Assembly: GCF_030398385.1 (NCBI RefSeq)
Contig: NZ_JAOAOQ010000026.1
Coordinates: 1-64,000, forward strand
Direction: 5' to 3'
Source of the DNA: Aquibium sp. ELW1220
GTDB taxonomy: Bacteria > Pseudomonadota > Alphaproteobacteria > Rhizobiales > Rhizobiaceae
DNA: 64,000 bases
Made by a program: the position numbers and the translations under genes. The notes beneath the pieces were generated by a model that worked only from the letters and a program-made list of their open reading frames with translations, made no database searches and was not told where the DNA came from. Below are positions 53,413-62,241 of this stretch, in pieces; position 1 is the first letter of the stretch; every line of letters starts with the position of its first letter.

Positions 53413-53541
53413 TCCGGCGCCGGTCCAATCATCGGCTTATTGGTTGGCGCGGAAGGGTTTTTTCCGCACCCAGTTGAACTCGCCCGGCCAACGTGCACAG
53501 TAGGGCGACGTAGCGAGTTGGCGAGGGGGTCGCCGTCGGCT

Positions 53542-56307
53542 TTGGAACGCAACCTACTCAAATTCATCTGGAAGAACTCGCGGCTGAAGCAGGTCTGGCT
53601 GCTCTTCGTGATCATCGCGTCGATGCCGTTCTACTTCCTGTCGCTGGAGCTGCCCAAGCAGATCATCAACGGCCCGATTCAGGGCCGCAATTTCGACGCG
53701 ATCGATGCGACGCAGCCCTTTCTGCGGCTGACGCTGCCCTATGGGGAGGCGATGTTCGGCCGCGAGATCGAACTGTTCGGGGGCCTGCAGCTCGACCGCA
53801 TCGAGATGCTGTTTGCGCTGTGCATCCTGTTCATGGGCTTCGTGTTCCTGAACGGCTGGTTCAAGCTCTACACCAACACCTACAAGGGCAAGCTCGGCGA
53901 GGAGGTGCTGCGCCAGCTCCGTTACACGCTGCTCGACCGCGTGCTGCGCTACCGGGTGGCACGGTTCCGCAACCTCAAGGGCGCGGAAGTGGCGTCGGTG
54001 ATCAAGGACGAGGTGGAGCCGCTCGGCGAATTCGTCGGCGACGCCTATTCGCTGCCGCTGTTCCTCGGCGGCCAGGCCATCACCGGCCTGCTCTTCCTGT
54101 TCCTGCAGAGCGTCTATTTCGGCCTTCTGACGATCGCCATCGTCGCCTTCCAGATCTGGCTCATCCCGAGGATGCGCCGCAAGCTGATCCTGCTGGGGCG
54201 TCAGCGCCAGATCCAGGCGCGCAAGCTCGCGGGTCAGGTCGCCGAGACGGTGGACATGGCGCCCGACATCCATGTCAACGACATGTCGAACTATACGCGC
54301 GCGCGCCACTACGGCCTGCTGCAGAACATCCTCGACATCCGCTTCGAGCTCTACCAGCGGAAGTTCACGGTCAAGTACGTCAACAACCTGTTGATGCAGT
54401 TCCTGTCGTTCCTGTTCTACCTGATCGGCGGTTATTTCGTGATCACCGGACGGCTCGACATCGGCCAGCTCGTTGCCGTCATCGCCGCCTACAAGGACCT
54501 GCCGGGACCGATCAAGGGACTGATCGACTACGACCAGATCCGCCTCATGAACGAGGCGCGCTACGAGCAGACGATCGATTCCTTCCGCGACGACGGCCTG
54601 ATCGCGCCCGAGTTGCAGACCATGCCGCCGCAGGCGGTGCCGCGACTGGAGAAGGGCTACGACCTGGATCACGTCAAGCTCGACGACGAGACGGGTCGGA
54701 CCGTTCTGGAGAACGTGCGCCTCCACATCAAGCCGGGCGACCGCATGGCCATCGTTACCCGAGGCGATGATGCGGCACGGACGGCGGCGAGCGTCTTTGC
54801 CGGCGCGCTGGTGCGGCTGGTCCTGCCGGCGGCCGGAACCATCCTGCTCGATGGGAAGGCGATCGACGATCACCCGGAGAGCCTGACCGGCCGGCGCATC
54901 GGATACGCAGACGGCAACACCTATTTCCCGGCCGGAACCATCAGGGACAACCTGCTGATGGTGCTGAAGAATCGCCCTACCGACGAGAGCCAGCGCGGGT
55001 CCACCGCGAAGCGGCCGACGACCGCCGGCATGCTGAACCACGTGCCTCCCTCGGCCGATTCGGAGTGGATCGACTACGAGGATCTGGGAGTCGGTGGGAA
55101 AGCCGGCCTCGACGCGCATGTCGCGCGCGTGCTGGAGGTCGCCGGCCTGACCCGGCAGATCCAGGACCTCGGCCTGCGCGGCACCGTCGACCCGGCGAAG
55201 AACAAGGAATTCGCCGACAAGATCGTCGAGGTCCGGCACGAGTTCCGCGAGAACGCCGCCTCGCTCGGCGTGGAGGGCATCGTCCAGTCCTTCCACCCGG
55301 AGCTCTACAATTCGCAGGCGACCGTCGGCGAGAACCTGCTGTTCGGCACGGCGCTCGACCCCGCCTGGGCACCGAACGAACTGCCGCGCAACCCGACGAT
55401 CCTGGCGATCCTGGAGCGCAACGGCCTGCGGTCGGCGTTCCAGGAGATGGGCCAGCGGATCGCCGAGGCGCGGATCGAACTGTTCGGCGACCTGGCGCCC
55501 GACTCCAAGATCTTCGAGACGGTGGCCGACGTCACCTATGAGGAGATCGTCAGGCTGAAGGAGATCGTCGGCCGGCTGAAGATGGCCGAGCGGCAGGAGC
55601 CGCAACGGCAGGAGGCTGCGCCCAAGGGCAAGAAGGGTCCGCAGAAGCTCTCGGACCGGGACGAGGTGTTCCGCCTCGCCTTCGACTATTGCGAGGCGCA
55701 GAGCCGCTTCGGCGTTCTGGACGCCGAGACCGAGGCCAAGATTCTCGCCGCTCGAAACGACCTGCGCGGCGAGATCGGTGGTATGGCCGAGGCGCCGGTC
55801 TTCTTTCACGATCCGGATCGCTACAACCCGACCGCATCCGTGCTCGACAACATCCTTCTCGGCCGCGTCTCCTCGACGGTGGTCGACGGCAAGGAAAAGG
55901 TGCTGGCCGCAGTCCAGGAACTGGTGGCGCGCACCGGCATCTCGGACGGACTGCTGCAGGCCGGCCTGAGCTTCGAGATGGGCAACGGCGGACGTCGCCT
56001 TTCCGACCAGCAGCGCCAGAAGCTCCACGTGGCACGCGCGCTGCTCAAGAAGCCGGACATCATCGTCTTCAACGAGGTGCTCGGCGCCATGGATGCGGCC
56101 GGGCGTCGCGAGATCATGACGCGGCTGATCGATGGCCCCCTGCAGGACGAGCCGGATTTCCGTCCCGGTTTCGTGGTCGTGCTGCTTGACGACGATCTTG
56201 CGGAACGGTTCGATCGCGTGCTGACTTATTCCAACGGCGGCTTCGTCGAGACGGAGCGCAAGGCCGACGAACCGCAGCCGCATGCGATTGCTGACGCCGC
56301 GAAATGA
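53542..56307 (+). CDS. ABC exporter-like protein with degenerate, expanded nucleotide-binding domain
   Basis: A 921-aa protein. Residues 1-350 form an ABC exporter TM domain of about six helices (VWLLFVIIASMPFYFLSLEL; FGLLTIAIVAFQIWLIPRMR). The NBD is abnormal: the Walker A position (406-413) reads TRGDDAAR with no GKS/T, the Q-loop reads GYADGNTYFPAGTIRDN, the signature (820-824) is LSDQQ, Walker B is IIVFNEV with Asn for Asp, and the H-loop His is absent (VVVLLDDDLAERFD). About 410 residues separate the Walker A and signature positions, against roughly 100 normally, with two further Q-loop-like segments (ELYNSQATVGENLLFG; DRYNPTASVLDNILLG). TTG 53542 is uncertain. Probably works with the downstream cNMP-binding protein. 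Confidence 0.85.
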   Translation: MERNLLKFIWKNSRLKQVWLLFVIIASMPFYFLSLELPKQIINGPIQGRNFDAIDATQPFLRLTLPYGEAMFGREIELFGGLQLDRIEMLFALCILFMGFVFLNGWFKLYTNTYKGKLGEEVLRQLRYTLLDRVLRYRVARFRNLKGAEVASVIKDEVEPLGEFVGDAYSLPLFLGGQAITGLLFLFLQSVYFGLLTIAIVAFQIWLIPRMRRKLILLGRQRQIQARKLAGQVAETVDMAPDIHVNDMSNYTRARHYGLLQNILDIRFELYQRKFTVKYVNNLLMQFLSFLFYLIGGYFVITGRLDIGQLVAVIAAYKDLPGPIKGLIDYDQIRLMNEARYEQTIDSFRDDGLIAPELQTMPPQAVPRLEKGYDLDHVKLDDETGRTVLENVRLHIKPGDRMAIVTRGDDAARTAASVFAGALVRLVLPAAGTILLDGKAIDDHPESLTGRRIGYADGNTYFPAGTIRDNLLMVLKNRPTDESQRGSTAKRPTTAGMLNHVPPSADSEWIDYEDLGVGGKAGLDAHVARVLEVAGLTRQIQDLGLRGTVDPAKNKEFADKIVEVRHEFRENAASLGVEGIVQSFHPELYNSQATVGENLLFGTALDPAWAPNELPRNPTILAILERNGLRSAFQEMGQRIAEARIELFGDLAPDSKIFETVADVTYEEIVRLKEIVGRLKMAERQEPQRQEAAPKGKKGPQKLSDRDEVFRLAFDYCEAQSRFGVLDAETEAKILAARNDLRGEIGGMAEAPVFFHDPDRYNPTASVLDNILLGRVSSTVVDGKEKVLAAVQELVARTGISDGLLQAGLSFEMGNGGRRLSDQQRQKLHVARALLKKPDIIVFNEVLGAMDAAGRREIMTRLIDGPLQDEPDFRPGFVVVLLDDDLAERFDRVLTYSNGGFVETERKADEPQPHAIADAAK

Positions 56308-56320
56308 GGGAACATCTCCG

Positions 56321-56779
56321 ATGAGCACGCTCAAGGACGAAGTCGAGGTTCTTCGAAAGATCCCGCTGTTCGCAGCAATGGATCCGTCCAAGCTCAAGCT
56401 TCTCGCCTATGCTTCAGACAAGGTCGAATATGAGGACGGCCAGCTGCTGTTCCGCCAGGGCGATCAGGGCGACGCCGCCTTCATCGTGCTGAGCGGTGTC
56501 GCCGACATCGTGTCGGAGACGGGCGGGACGGAGGTGGTCGTGGCGCAACTGCGCGACCATGCGCTGGTGGGCGAGATGTCGGTGTTCTGCGACATTCCCC
56601 GCTCGGCGACGGTGCGCGCCAACGGCAGGCTCGTGGCGCTGAAGATCGGCAAGGGCTATCTGCTCGACCTGATCAAGGAGTTCCCGGAACTGGCGACACG
56701 GATCATCCGCGAACTCGCTTTCCGCCTGGCCAAGACGACCGCCGACCTCGCCGCCAGCGAGCGCGCCGCCCGCCATTGA
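56321..56779 (+). CDS. Cyclic-nucleotide-binding domain protein
   Basis: A 152-aa single-domain protein of the CRP effector type without HTH: VEYEDGQLLFRQGDQGDAAF, LVGEMSVFCDIPRSATVRAN. The phosphate-binding cassette keeps GE (GEMSVF) and the Arg in PRSATV that contacts cAMP or cGMP. A C-terminal helix (LAFRLAKTTADLAASERAAR) may dimerise it. It starts 13 bp after the ABC-like gene, probably in the same operon, so it is a candidate ligand-sensing partner. ATG 56321 follows GAGGGAAC. Confidence 0.88.
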   Translation: MSTLKDEVEVLRKIPLFAAMDPSKLKLLAYASDKVEYEDGQLLFRQGDQGDAAFIVLSGVADIVSETGGTEVVVAQLRDHALVGEMSVFCDIPRSATVRANGRLVALKIGKGYLLDLIKEFPELATRIIRELAFRLAKTTADLAASERAARH

Positions 56780-56833
56780 GGCGCGCGAAGGCGCCGGATG
56801 CCGACCGAAGCGGAGACCGCCCCCGCCGCGCCG

Positions 56834-57133
56834 CGTCATCCCGGACCGGCGTCCGGGCGCAGCGCAGGACGGCGTATCCGGAACGCCTCTGCGACGGCTC
56901 TGGAGGGTCGCTGCATCCGCCGATCGCCCCCTTCTCTTTCGTCATCCCGGGCGAAGCCGGAGCGGAGCGGAGGCGCAGACCCGGGATCCATACCTCGGCA
57001 GTCGCCGAAAAGCGGGACGACGCCGACAACCCGGTCGCTTCCTTCTCCACCGTCTCGCTCGACGACCGGCACCGAGGCATGGATCCCGGATACGTCGTCC
57101 TCCGCTTCGCTCGGACGCCGTTCCGGGATGACG
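56834..57133. repeat. Intergenic inverted-repeat element (CGTCATCCCGG type)
   Basis: CGTCATCCCGG occurs at 56834-56844 and 56940-56950, and its complement at 57123-57133. A CGGGATCC/GGATCCCGG pair also occurs at about 56984 and 57079. This is the Mesorhizobium-style short palindromic repeat family from memory. The surrounding stretch 56780-57295 holds no convincing gene; a weaker related motif is at 57223-57250. Confidence 0.8.
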
Positions 57134-57295
57134 AAGGTAAGGGGCGCCCCGGCATGCTCTTCCGTCGGCCAGGACGACGAAGCCGGCCGCGCGCGTTTCC
57201 TCTCCCCCCGTCGGCGGGAGCGGTGGCCCGGGCGAAGCCTGGGACGGTGAGGGGCTAGGCGCGGACCACTGCGAAGGAGGCAGCGGCCGGCCGCT

Positions 57296-57814
57296 TCAGG
57301 CCGCGCCGTCCTTCTCTTCGCGCAGGTTGGAAATCACCCGACGATTCTGCACCCGGCAGGCCGTGTCGGTGCAATCGCGCACGACACGTTCCTTGCCATA
57401 GCCCTTCGCCCAGAGGCGGTTGGCATCGATGCCGCCGGCGATCATGTAGTTCATCACGGCTTCGGCGCGCCGGCGCGACAGGTCGTTCATCACCGCGTCG
57501 CCGCCCGGATCGTCGGCGAAGCCCTGCAGCTTGACCAGCCAGCGGGGGTGTTTCTTCAGCCAGGCGATCTGGTTGTCGATCGTGGTCTTGGCGACTGGGT
57601 CGAGGGCGGCCGATCCTTCGGTGAAATAGGTCCGGCGGCCGACGTTGAGGATGAAGTCCTCTTCCGATCCCGGCTGCATGTTGGCGAAGCCGGCGGCCGG
57701 CGCATTGGTGACGTCCGGCACCGGCGGCTCGAGCGCTGTCGTCGAGCAACCGGCCATCGCCAGCGCGAAGGCTCCGAGCGCAAATGCGCGAAGGCTGTGC
57801 ATCCTCAGTGTCAT
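57296..57814 (-). CDS. OmpA-family lipoprotein
   Basis: A 172-aa lipoprotein: signal peptide with lipobox AMAGC, a short linker, and an OmpA/Pal peptidoglycan-binding domain (QIAWLKKHPRWLVKLQGFAD, DLSRRRAEAVMNYMIAGG, RDCTDTACRVQNRRVISNLR). The DxxG pattern is replaced by FADDPGGDAVMND. It probably tethers the outer membrane to peptidoglycan. ATG 57814. It follows the L,D-transpeptidase gene by 11 bp; together they form an envelope operon. Confidence 0.9.
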   Translation of the reverse strand: MTLRMHSLRAFALGAFALAMAGCSTTALEPPVPDVTNAPAAGFANMQPGSEEDFILNVGRRTYFTEGSAALDPVAKTTIDNQIAWLKKHPRWLVKLQGFADDPGGDAVMNDLSRRRAEAVMNYMIAGGIDANRLWAKGYGKERVVRDCTDTACRVQNRRVISNLREEKDGAA

Positions 57815-57825
57815 CGGAGTCTCGC

Positions 57826-58476
57826 TCAGCCTTTCTTCGGCGCGTTGTCTGCAATGTGCGGAAGCACCTGCACCGCCGTCCCGATCGGGCAGCGCTGATA
57901 GAGATCCATCACGTCCTCGTTGAACATGCGGATGCAGCCCGACGATGCGTCGGTCCCGATGCTCCAAGGCTCGAGCGTCCCATGGAAGCGGTAGCCGGTG
58001 TCGGTACCATCGCGATAGAGATAGAGGGCGCGAGGCCCGAGCGGATTGTCCGGCGCACCGCCCTCGACATATTGCGGCAGACCGGGCTTGCGGGCGTGCA
58101 TCTCGGGTGGCGGCGTCCAGCGCGGCCAGAGCGCCTTGCGGGCGACGTTCGCGCGGCCGTACCACTTGAAGCCGTCCTTGCCGACACCCACGCCGTAGCG
58201 CACCGCCGTCTGGTTCTCGACGATGAGGTAGAGGAAGTGGTGCATCGTGTCGACGACGACCGTGCCGGCCGGTTCGGACGAATAGTACTTCACGATCTGG
58301 CGCCGCCACGCCGGATCGATGGCCTCGAAATTGGTGCGCTTCCACGTGACGTCGTTGTCGACCGCGGTGCCTGCGAACCAGGATTTTTTGGCTGCGGCCG
58401 CGGCTGGACCGCCAACCGCCATTCCAGCGGCCAGGGCCGATCCTCCGGCCAGAAGATCACGACGCGTGAACTCCAT
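57826..58476 (-). CDS. L,D-transpeptidase (YkuD/ErfK family)
   Basis: A 216-aa exported L,D-transpeptidase. A Tat-like signal (RRDLLAGGSALAAGMAVGG) precedes the catalytic YkuD domain: VVDTMHHFLYLIVENQTAVR, and the His/Cys active site HGTLEPWSIGTDASSGCIRM with S-x-G-C-I-R-M. It crosslinks peptidoglycan meso-DAP residues or attaches lipoproteins, which fits its pairing with an OmpA-like lipoprotein. ATG 58476. Confidence 0.95.
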   Translation of the reverse strand: MEFTRRDLLAGGSALAAGMAVGGPAAAAAKKSWFAGTAVDNDVTWKRTNFEAIDPAWRRQIVKYYSSEPAGTVVVDTMHHFLYLIVENQTAVRYGVGVGKDGFKWYGRANVARKALWPRWTPPPEMHARKPGLPQYVEGGAPDNPLGPRALYLYRDGTDTGYRFHGTLEPWSIGTDASSGCIRMFNEDVMDLYQRCPIGTAVQVLPHIADNAPKKG

Positions 58477-58705
58477 TTCCCATTTCCTCCGACTGTTGAC
58501 GTGGCGGAACTATAGAGGAGAAACGGCCGGCCTCCAATATGACGCACTTCACAGTCGCGACTTCCCCGCCCCGTTCTTTTTTCTGAACGGGACAGGCGTT
58601 CCCTGTCGGCAGACGCGCGCGAAGGCCGATCAAGCAGCCGTGATTCGACCCGCCCTCCAGTCCTTCCTAGCCTTCGCGTCGCAAACGGATGTGGAGGAGA
58701 CACGC

Positions 58706-59581
58706 ATGTCGGACATGAAGATCACCCAGGCGATGATCGACGCCTATGACGAATACACCCATCTGACGCTCGATCGGCGGGGCTTCATGGCCAAGCTCTC
58801 CAGGCTGGCCGGTTCCGGCGCGGCGGCGGCAGCGATCGCGCCGATGCTGGCCGCCAGTTCGGCGAGGGCCGCGATGGTGGCGCCCGACGACGGACGGCTG
58901 GTCGCCGAAGACATCGCCTATCCCGGCGCGGACGGGGAGATGAAGGGCTATCTGGCCCGTCCGGCCGATGCGACGGGCAAGCTGCCCGCTGTCATCGTCA
59001 TCCATGAGAACCGGGGTCTCAATCCGCACATCCGCGACGTCGCGCGACGGATGGCGCTGGAGGGTTTCGTCGCGCTCGCGCCCGACTATCTCTCGCCGCT
59101 CGGCGGCACGCCCGAAGACGAGGAAAAGGCGCGCGGGATGTTTAGCCAGCTCAACCGCGCGGCAGTCGCCGCCAACGGCGTCGCGACGGTGACATTCCTG
59201 GAAGAGCACGACCTCACCAATGGCAAGGTCGGGGCCATGGGCTTCTGCTGGGGCGGTGGTGCGGTCAACGAACTGGCCGTCGCATCGCCCGCGCTCGACG
59301 CCGGCGTCGCCTATTATGGAAGGCAGGCCGATGCTGCGGACGTGGCGAAGATCGAAGCGCCTCTGCTCCTGCACTATGCGGGCCAGGACGAGCGCATCAA
59401 TGCCGGCATCGACGCTTACAGGGCAGCGCTCGAATCGGCCGGAAAGGCCTTCACCATCCACATCTACGAAGGCGTCCAGCACGCGTTCAACAACGACACG
59501 TCGCAAGCCCGCTATGATGCGGCCGCGGCGAATCTGGCGTGGGAGCGTACGGTAGCGTTCTTCCGGGAACACCTCGCCTGA
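58706..59581 (+). CDS. Dienelactone hydrolase family protein, exported
   Basis: A 291-aa alpha/beta hydrolase of the DLH family. A Tat-like N-terminus (DRRGFMAKLSRLAGSG...AMV) is followed by VIHENRGLNPHIRDVARRMA, the nucleophile elbow GFCWGGG (Cys nucleophile), HYAGQDERINAG (Asp) and GVQHAFNNDTS (His). Unlike cytosolic dienelactone hydrolase it appears to be exported. ATG 58706 follows GGAGGAGAC. Substrate unknown. Confidence 0.92.
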   Translation: MSDMKITQAMIDAYDEYTHLTLDRRGFMAKLSRLAGSGAAAAAIAPMLAASSARAAMVAPDDGRLVAEDIAYPGADGEMKGYLARPADATGKLPAVIVIHENRGLNPHIRDVARRMALEGFVALAPDYLSPLGGTPEDEEKARGMFSQLNRAAVAANGVATVTFLEEHDLTNGKVGAMGFCWGGGAVNELAVASPALDAGVAYYGRQADAADVAKIEAPLLLHYAGQDERINAGIDAYRAALESAGKAFTIHIYEGVQHAFNNDTSQARYDAAAANLAWERTVAFFREHLA

Positions 59582-59599
59582 GTGCATCCGGCGCGCTGG

Positions 59600-59803
59600 T
59601 CAGTCCACCGTTTGCAGGCGCGCCGCCCGCTCTCGCCGCAGGGTTGCACGCAGCCGCAGAATATCGATCGGTACGGGTTCGCCACGCTTCGTGGTGGCAT
59701 ATATCTCGTCGTTGAGATCGCGCAGGGCACGCCAGAAATCATAGTCCGTCGCAAGCGGACTCTGCGCGAGACGACGCGACAGACGCTTGATATCGCTCGT
59801 CAT
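59600..59803 (-). CDS. Small hypothetical protein
   Basis: A 67-aa charged, helical protein (KRLSRRLAQSPLATDYDFWR, ALRDLNDEIYATTKRGEP, LRLRATLRRERAARLQ) with no recognised family. ATG 59803. It lies between the convergent dienelactone hydrolase gene and the ClC gene on the same strand as the latter. The 174-bp stretch to the ClC stop shows nothing further. Confidence 0.5.
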   Translation of the reverse strand: MTSDIKRLSRRLAQSPLATDYDFWRALRDLNDEIYATTKRGEPVPIDILRLRATLRRERAARLQTVD

Positions 59804-59977
59804 TTCAGACCCCCGCCTTTGACTCGCTACGCTCGACATAGTTGACGGATACGCCCGTGAGATCAACCGTCTCGTGCAGTCACACCGCGTCGTCAGCGGA
59901 GGATGGTTAACAGACGATCGGGCTCTTGAGTGAGAAAAAGACACCGGAACATGGCGGCGTACAAGGCAAAGAATCGC

Positions 59978-61606
59978 TCAGCGATGTTCTTCGACCGACG
60001 ATTGCACCAGCGCCCGGTTGAAGTGCTGGAGCGCGGTCAGATGGCTGGCCCATCCGACAATGGTCTGATCGCTCGACGGATCGACGACGGGCAGTCGGTC
60101 GAAGCCGCCGACGTCGAAGGCGCGCAGCGCGGTGGCCAACGTGTCGGTGGGGCGTAGCGCCGGTCCACGACCGCCATCCGGGAATTCCGGTGACGCGCCG
60201 TCGCCGAGCGGTTCCATGAAATCCATGACCCTTGCATTGGCGCCAATCGGCTTGTGCGGTCCCTCACGCAGGTCGAGCCCGCGCAGGCGCAGCTGCCACT
60301 GGAACCACGAGTAACCGTGCAGCGCCTGGACGATGCCCTGCGCCACGGCCACCGTGAGCAGGAGCGCGATGGAGAGGCGGTATCCGCCAGTGAGTTCGAA
60401 GACGATCATGGCGGTGGAGATCGGCGCGCCGAAGACGGCTCCGGCTACCGCGCCCATCCCCAGGATCGCATAGAGGCCGCCGCTGGAAGCGAGGTCGGGA
60501 AAGACCGACTGGGCAAGGGACCCGAAGGCGGCACCCGTCAGGCCGCCCACGACGAGCGCCGGCGAGAATATGCCTCCGCCGAAGCGCGATCCGAGCGTGA
60601 TCGCCGTCGTGACCGTCTTGACGATGATGAGCGTCAGCATCAGCCCGAGCGACAGTTGTCCCGACAGGGCGAGGTTTGTGGTCTCGTAGCCCACTCCGAG
60701 CACCTGCGGGAAGGCGAGGCCGATCAGGCCGACGACTGCGCCGCCGATCGCCGGGCGCAGCCAGAGCGGCACGTCGACATGGCGCGCGCCGTCGTCTGCG
60801 ATCCGCAGGGCGAGCTGGAACAGCAGCGCGACAGCAGCGCAGACGATGCCGAGCAGGACGAAGGCCGGGAACTCGAAATAGGAGACGACGGCGTAATCCG
60901 GCATGGTGAACGCCGCGTCCGGGCCGAACCATTGTCGCGAGATCAGGCTGCCTGCGGTCGCCGCGAGCATGATCGGGACGAAGGAGCGCAACGCATAGTG
61001 CCCAAGAACCACCTCGTGTGCGAAGAGCACCCCCGCGAAGGGGGCGTTGAAGGAGGCGGCCACCGCGCTCGCCACGCCGGCCGACAGGAGCGTTCGGCGG
61101 CACCATTCCGGCAGCGCCGCACGCCGGGCGATCGCTTCGCCCAGCGTGGCGCCGAGATGGACGATCGGGCCTTCGCGCCCCGCGCTGCCACCGCCGCCGA
61201 CCGTGATGGCCGAAACGAGCGCCGACCAGAGGCCGTCGCGAAGGCCGAGCGTGCGGCCGGAATAGGCGCGCGCCTCGATGACGTCCGCGACACCGCCCGC
61301 CCGGCGCGACGAGATCCGGTGCAGGAGGATGCCGACGGCGAGTCCCGCGATCAGGGGGCCGAGCGGAACGAGCCACCAGGCAGCGGAACGCGCCGCGGTG
61401 AGCGTGTTCTCGGATGACGAGCCGATCCAGAGCAGCTGGATCAGGCCGATCAGTTCGCGAAACAGCACCGCAACGACGCCAGCCGCGAAGCCGACGAGGA
61501 GCGCCAGCGCCCACAGGACATGCTGCCGCTCTGCCCTGAAATCGCGCAGGTTGGCTCCGAGCCAGCCGAGCCGGCCCGTCAGGTGCGATCGCAGGCGCGC
61601 CAGCAT
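59978..61606 (-). CDS. ClC-family chloride channel/antiporter with CBS domains
   Basis: A 542-aa membrane protein with about 10-12 TM segments and the ClC selectivity motifs: GGGGSAGREGPIVHLGATLG (GREGP with the gating Glu), ASFNAPFAGVLFAHEVVLG, SRFGGGIFSPALVVGG. The C-terminal ~110 residues are a CBS pair (RPTDTLATALRAFDVGGFDR, LPVVDPSSDQTIVGWASHL). Family members are Cl(-) channels or Cl(-)/H(+) antiporters. ATG 61606. It is transcribed with the thioesterase gene 22 bp upstream. Confidence 0.93.
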   Translation of the reverse strand: MLARLRSHLTGRLGWLGANLRDFRAERQHVLWALALLVGFAAGVVAVLFRELIGLIQLLWIGSSSENTLTAARSAAWWLVPLGPLIAGLAVGILLHRISSRRAGGVADVIEARAYSGRTLGLRDGLWSALVSAITVGGGGSAGREGPIVHLGATLGEAIARRAALPEWCRRTLLSAGVASAVAASFNAPFAGVLFAHEVVLGHYALRSFVPIMLAATAGSLISRQWFGPDAAFTMPDYAVVSYFEFPAFVLLGIVCAAVALLFQLALRIADDGARHVDVPLWLRPAIGGAVVGLIGLAFPQVLGVGYETTNLALSGQLSLGLMLTLIIVKTVTTAITLGSRFGGGIFSPALVVGGLTGAAFGSLAQSVFPDLASSGGLYAILGMGAVAGAVFGAPISTAMIVFELTGGYRLSIALLLTVAVAQGIVQALHGYSWFQWQLRLRGLDLREGPHKPIGANARVMDFMEPLGDGASPEFPDGGRGPALRPTDTLATALRAFDVGGFDRLPVVDPSSDQTIVGWASHLTALQHFNRALVQSSVEEHR

Positions 61607-61628
61607 CTGAGCCGGTTCCGTGCGGCGA

Positions 61629-62111
61629 TCAGGGCTTGCGGCGGATGCCGATCGACCGCCCGGCGCGCTCGGGCATCGGCAGAGTGCCGTGGGCGACCGC
61701 CATCGTCTCGACCCGTTCCATGATGTCTGCGGGGAAGGGCGCCACCTTCGGCCCGCCCATGTCGATGTGCAGCGTCAGGGTCTCGGAAGTCGCTGCGAGC
61801 CATCCGTCCACGTGGCGGATCTCCTGGTAGGACCGCAGCCGCTTCTCGTCATGATCGATCAGCTGGAACGTACCTTCCACCCTGTCGCCCAGATGCAGTT
61901 CCCGGACGTAGCAGACATGGACCTCGGCGGTGTAGATCGTCAGCCGGCGAGAGGCGGCGTAGTCCGGTCCCATGCCCATGAGCGCGAAGGCCTCGTCGGC
62001 GCAGCGGTCGAACAAGACGTTGTAGTAGGCCATGTTCAGATGGCCGTTGTAATCGATCCAGCTCTCCTCGATGTCCATCGTGCTGGAAAGGAACGGAGCG
62101 CTGACGGTCAT
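61629..62111 (-). CDS. Thioesterase family protein (hot-dog fold)
   Basis: A 160-aa acyl-CoA thioesterase-like protein of the 4HBT family: MDIEESWIDYNGHLNMAYYN (catalytic D-x-N-G-H-L-N), YTAEVHVCYVRELHLGDRVE. The DYNGHLNMAYYN block is diagnostic. This form resembles the thioesterases that accompany carnitine dehydrogenase in alphaproteobacteria, but the substrate is unproven. ATG 62111; divergent from the FAD oxidoreductase. Confidence 0.9.
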   Translation of the reverse strand: MTVSAPFLSSTMDIEESWIDYNGHLNMAYYNVLFDRCADEAFALMGMGPDYAASRRLTIYTAEVHVCYVRELHLGDRVEGTFQLIDHDEKRLRSYQEIRHVDGWLAATSETLTLHIDMGGPKVAPFPADIMERVETMAVAHGTLPMPERAGRSIGIRRKP

Positions 62112-62241
62112 GGCGGAATCCTTGCTGCGGATGGCTTGATCGAGATGATGGACGGTTTAAGCATGCGCCAGCGGCGCCGTCCGGCGCCAACAGATGAAGC
62201 AAGCAGGCGCCGATCACAAGCCTGCCAGGGAGGAGCAACGG

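Noticed and set aside
53424-53475. Inverted repeats after the HlyU-like gene (CCAAT/ATTGG and GCGGAA/TTCCGC) as terminator
   Set aside because: Stems are short and the T-run lies inside the loop rather than after the stem, so evidence is too weak to list.
53542-56307. Reading the ABC-like gene as a frameshifted pseudogene
   Set aside because: The frame is open over 921 codons with good codon use and ends in a normal cassette; the motif losses are substitutions, not frame breaks.
53554-56397. 947-codon open frame on the minus strand opposite the ABC-like gene
   Set aside because: Composition is dominated by Arg, His, Leu, Asp and Val with no family signature; the plus strand encodes conserved TM and NBD-like segments.
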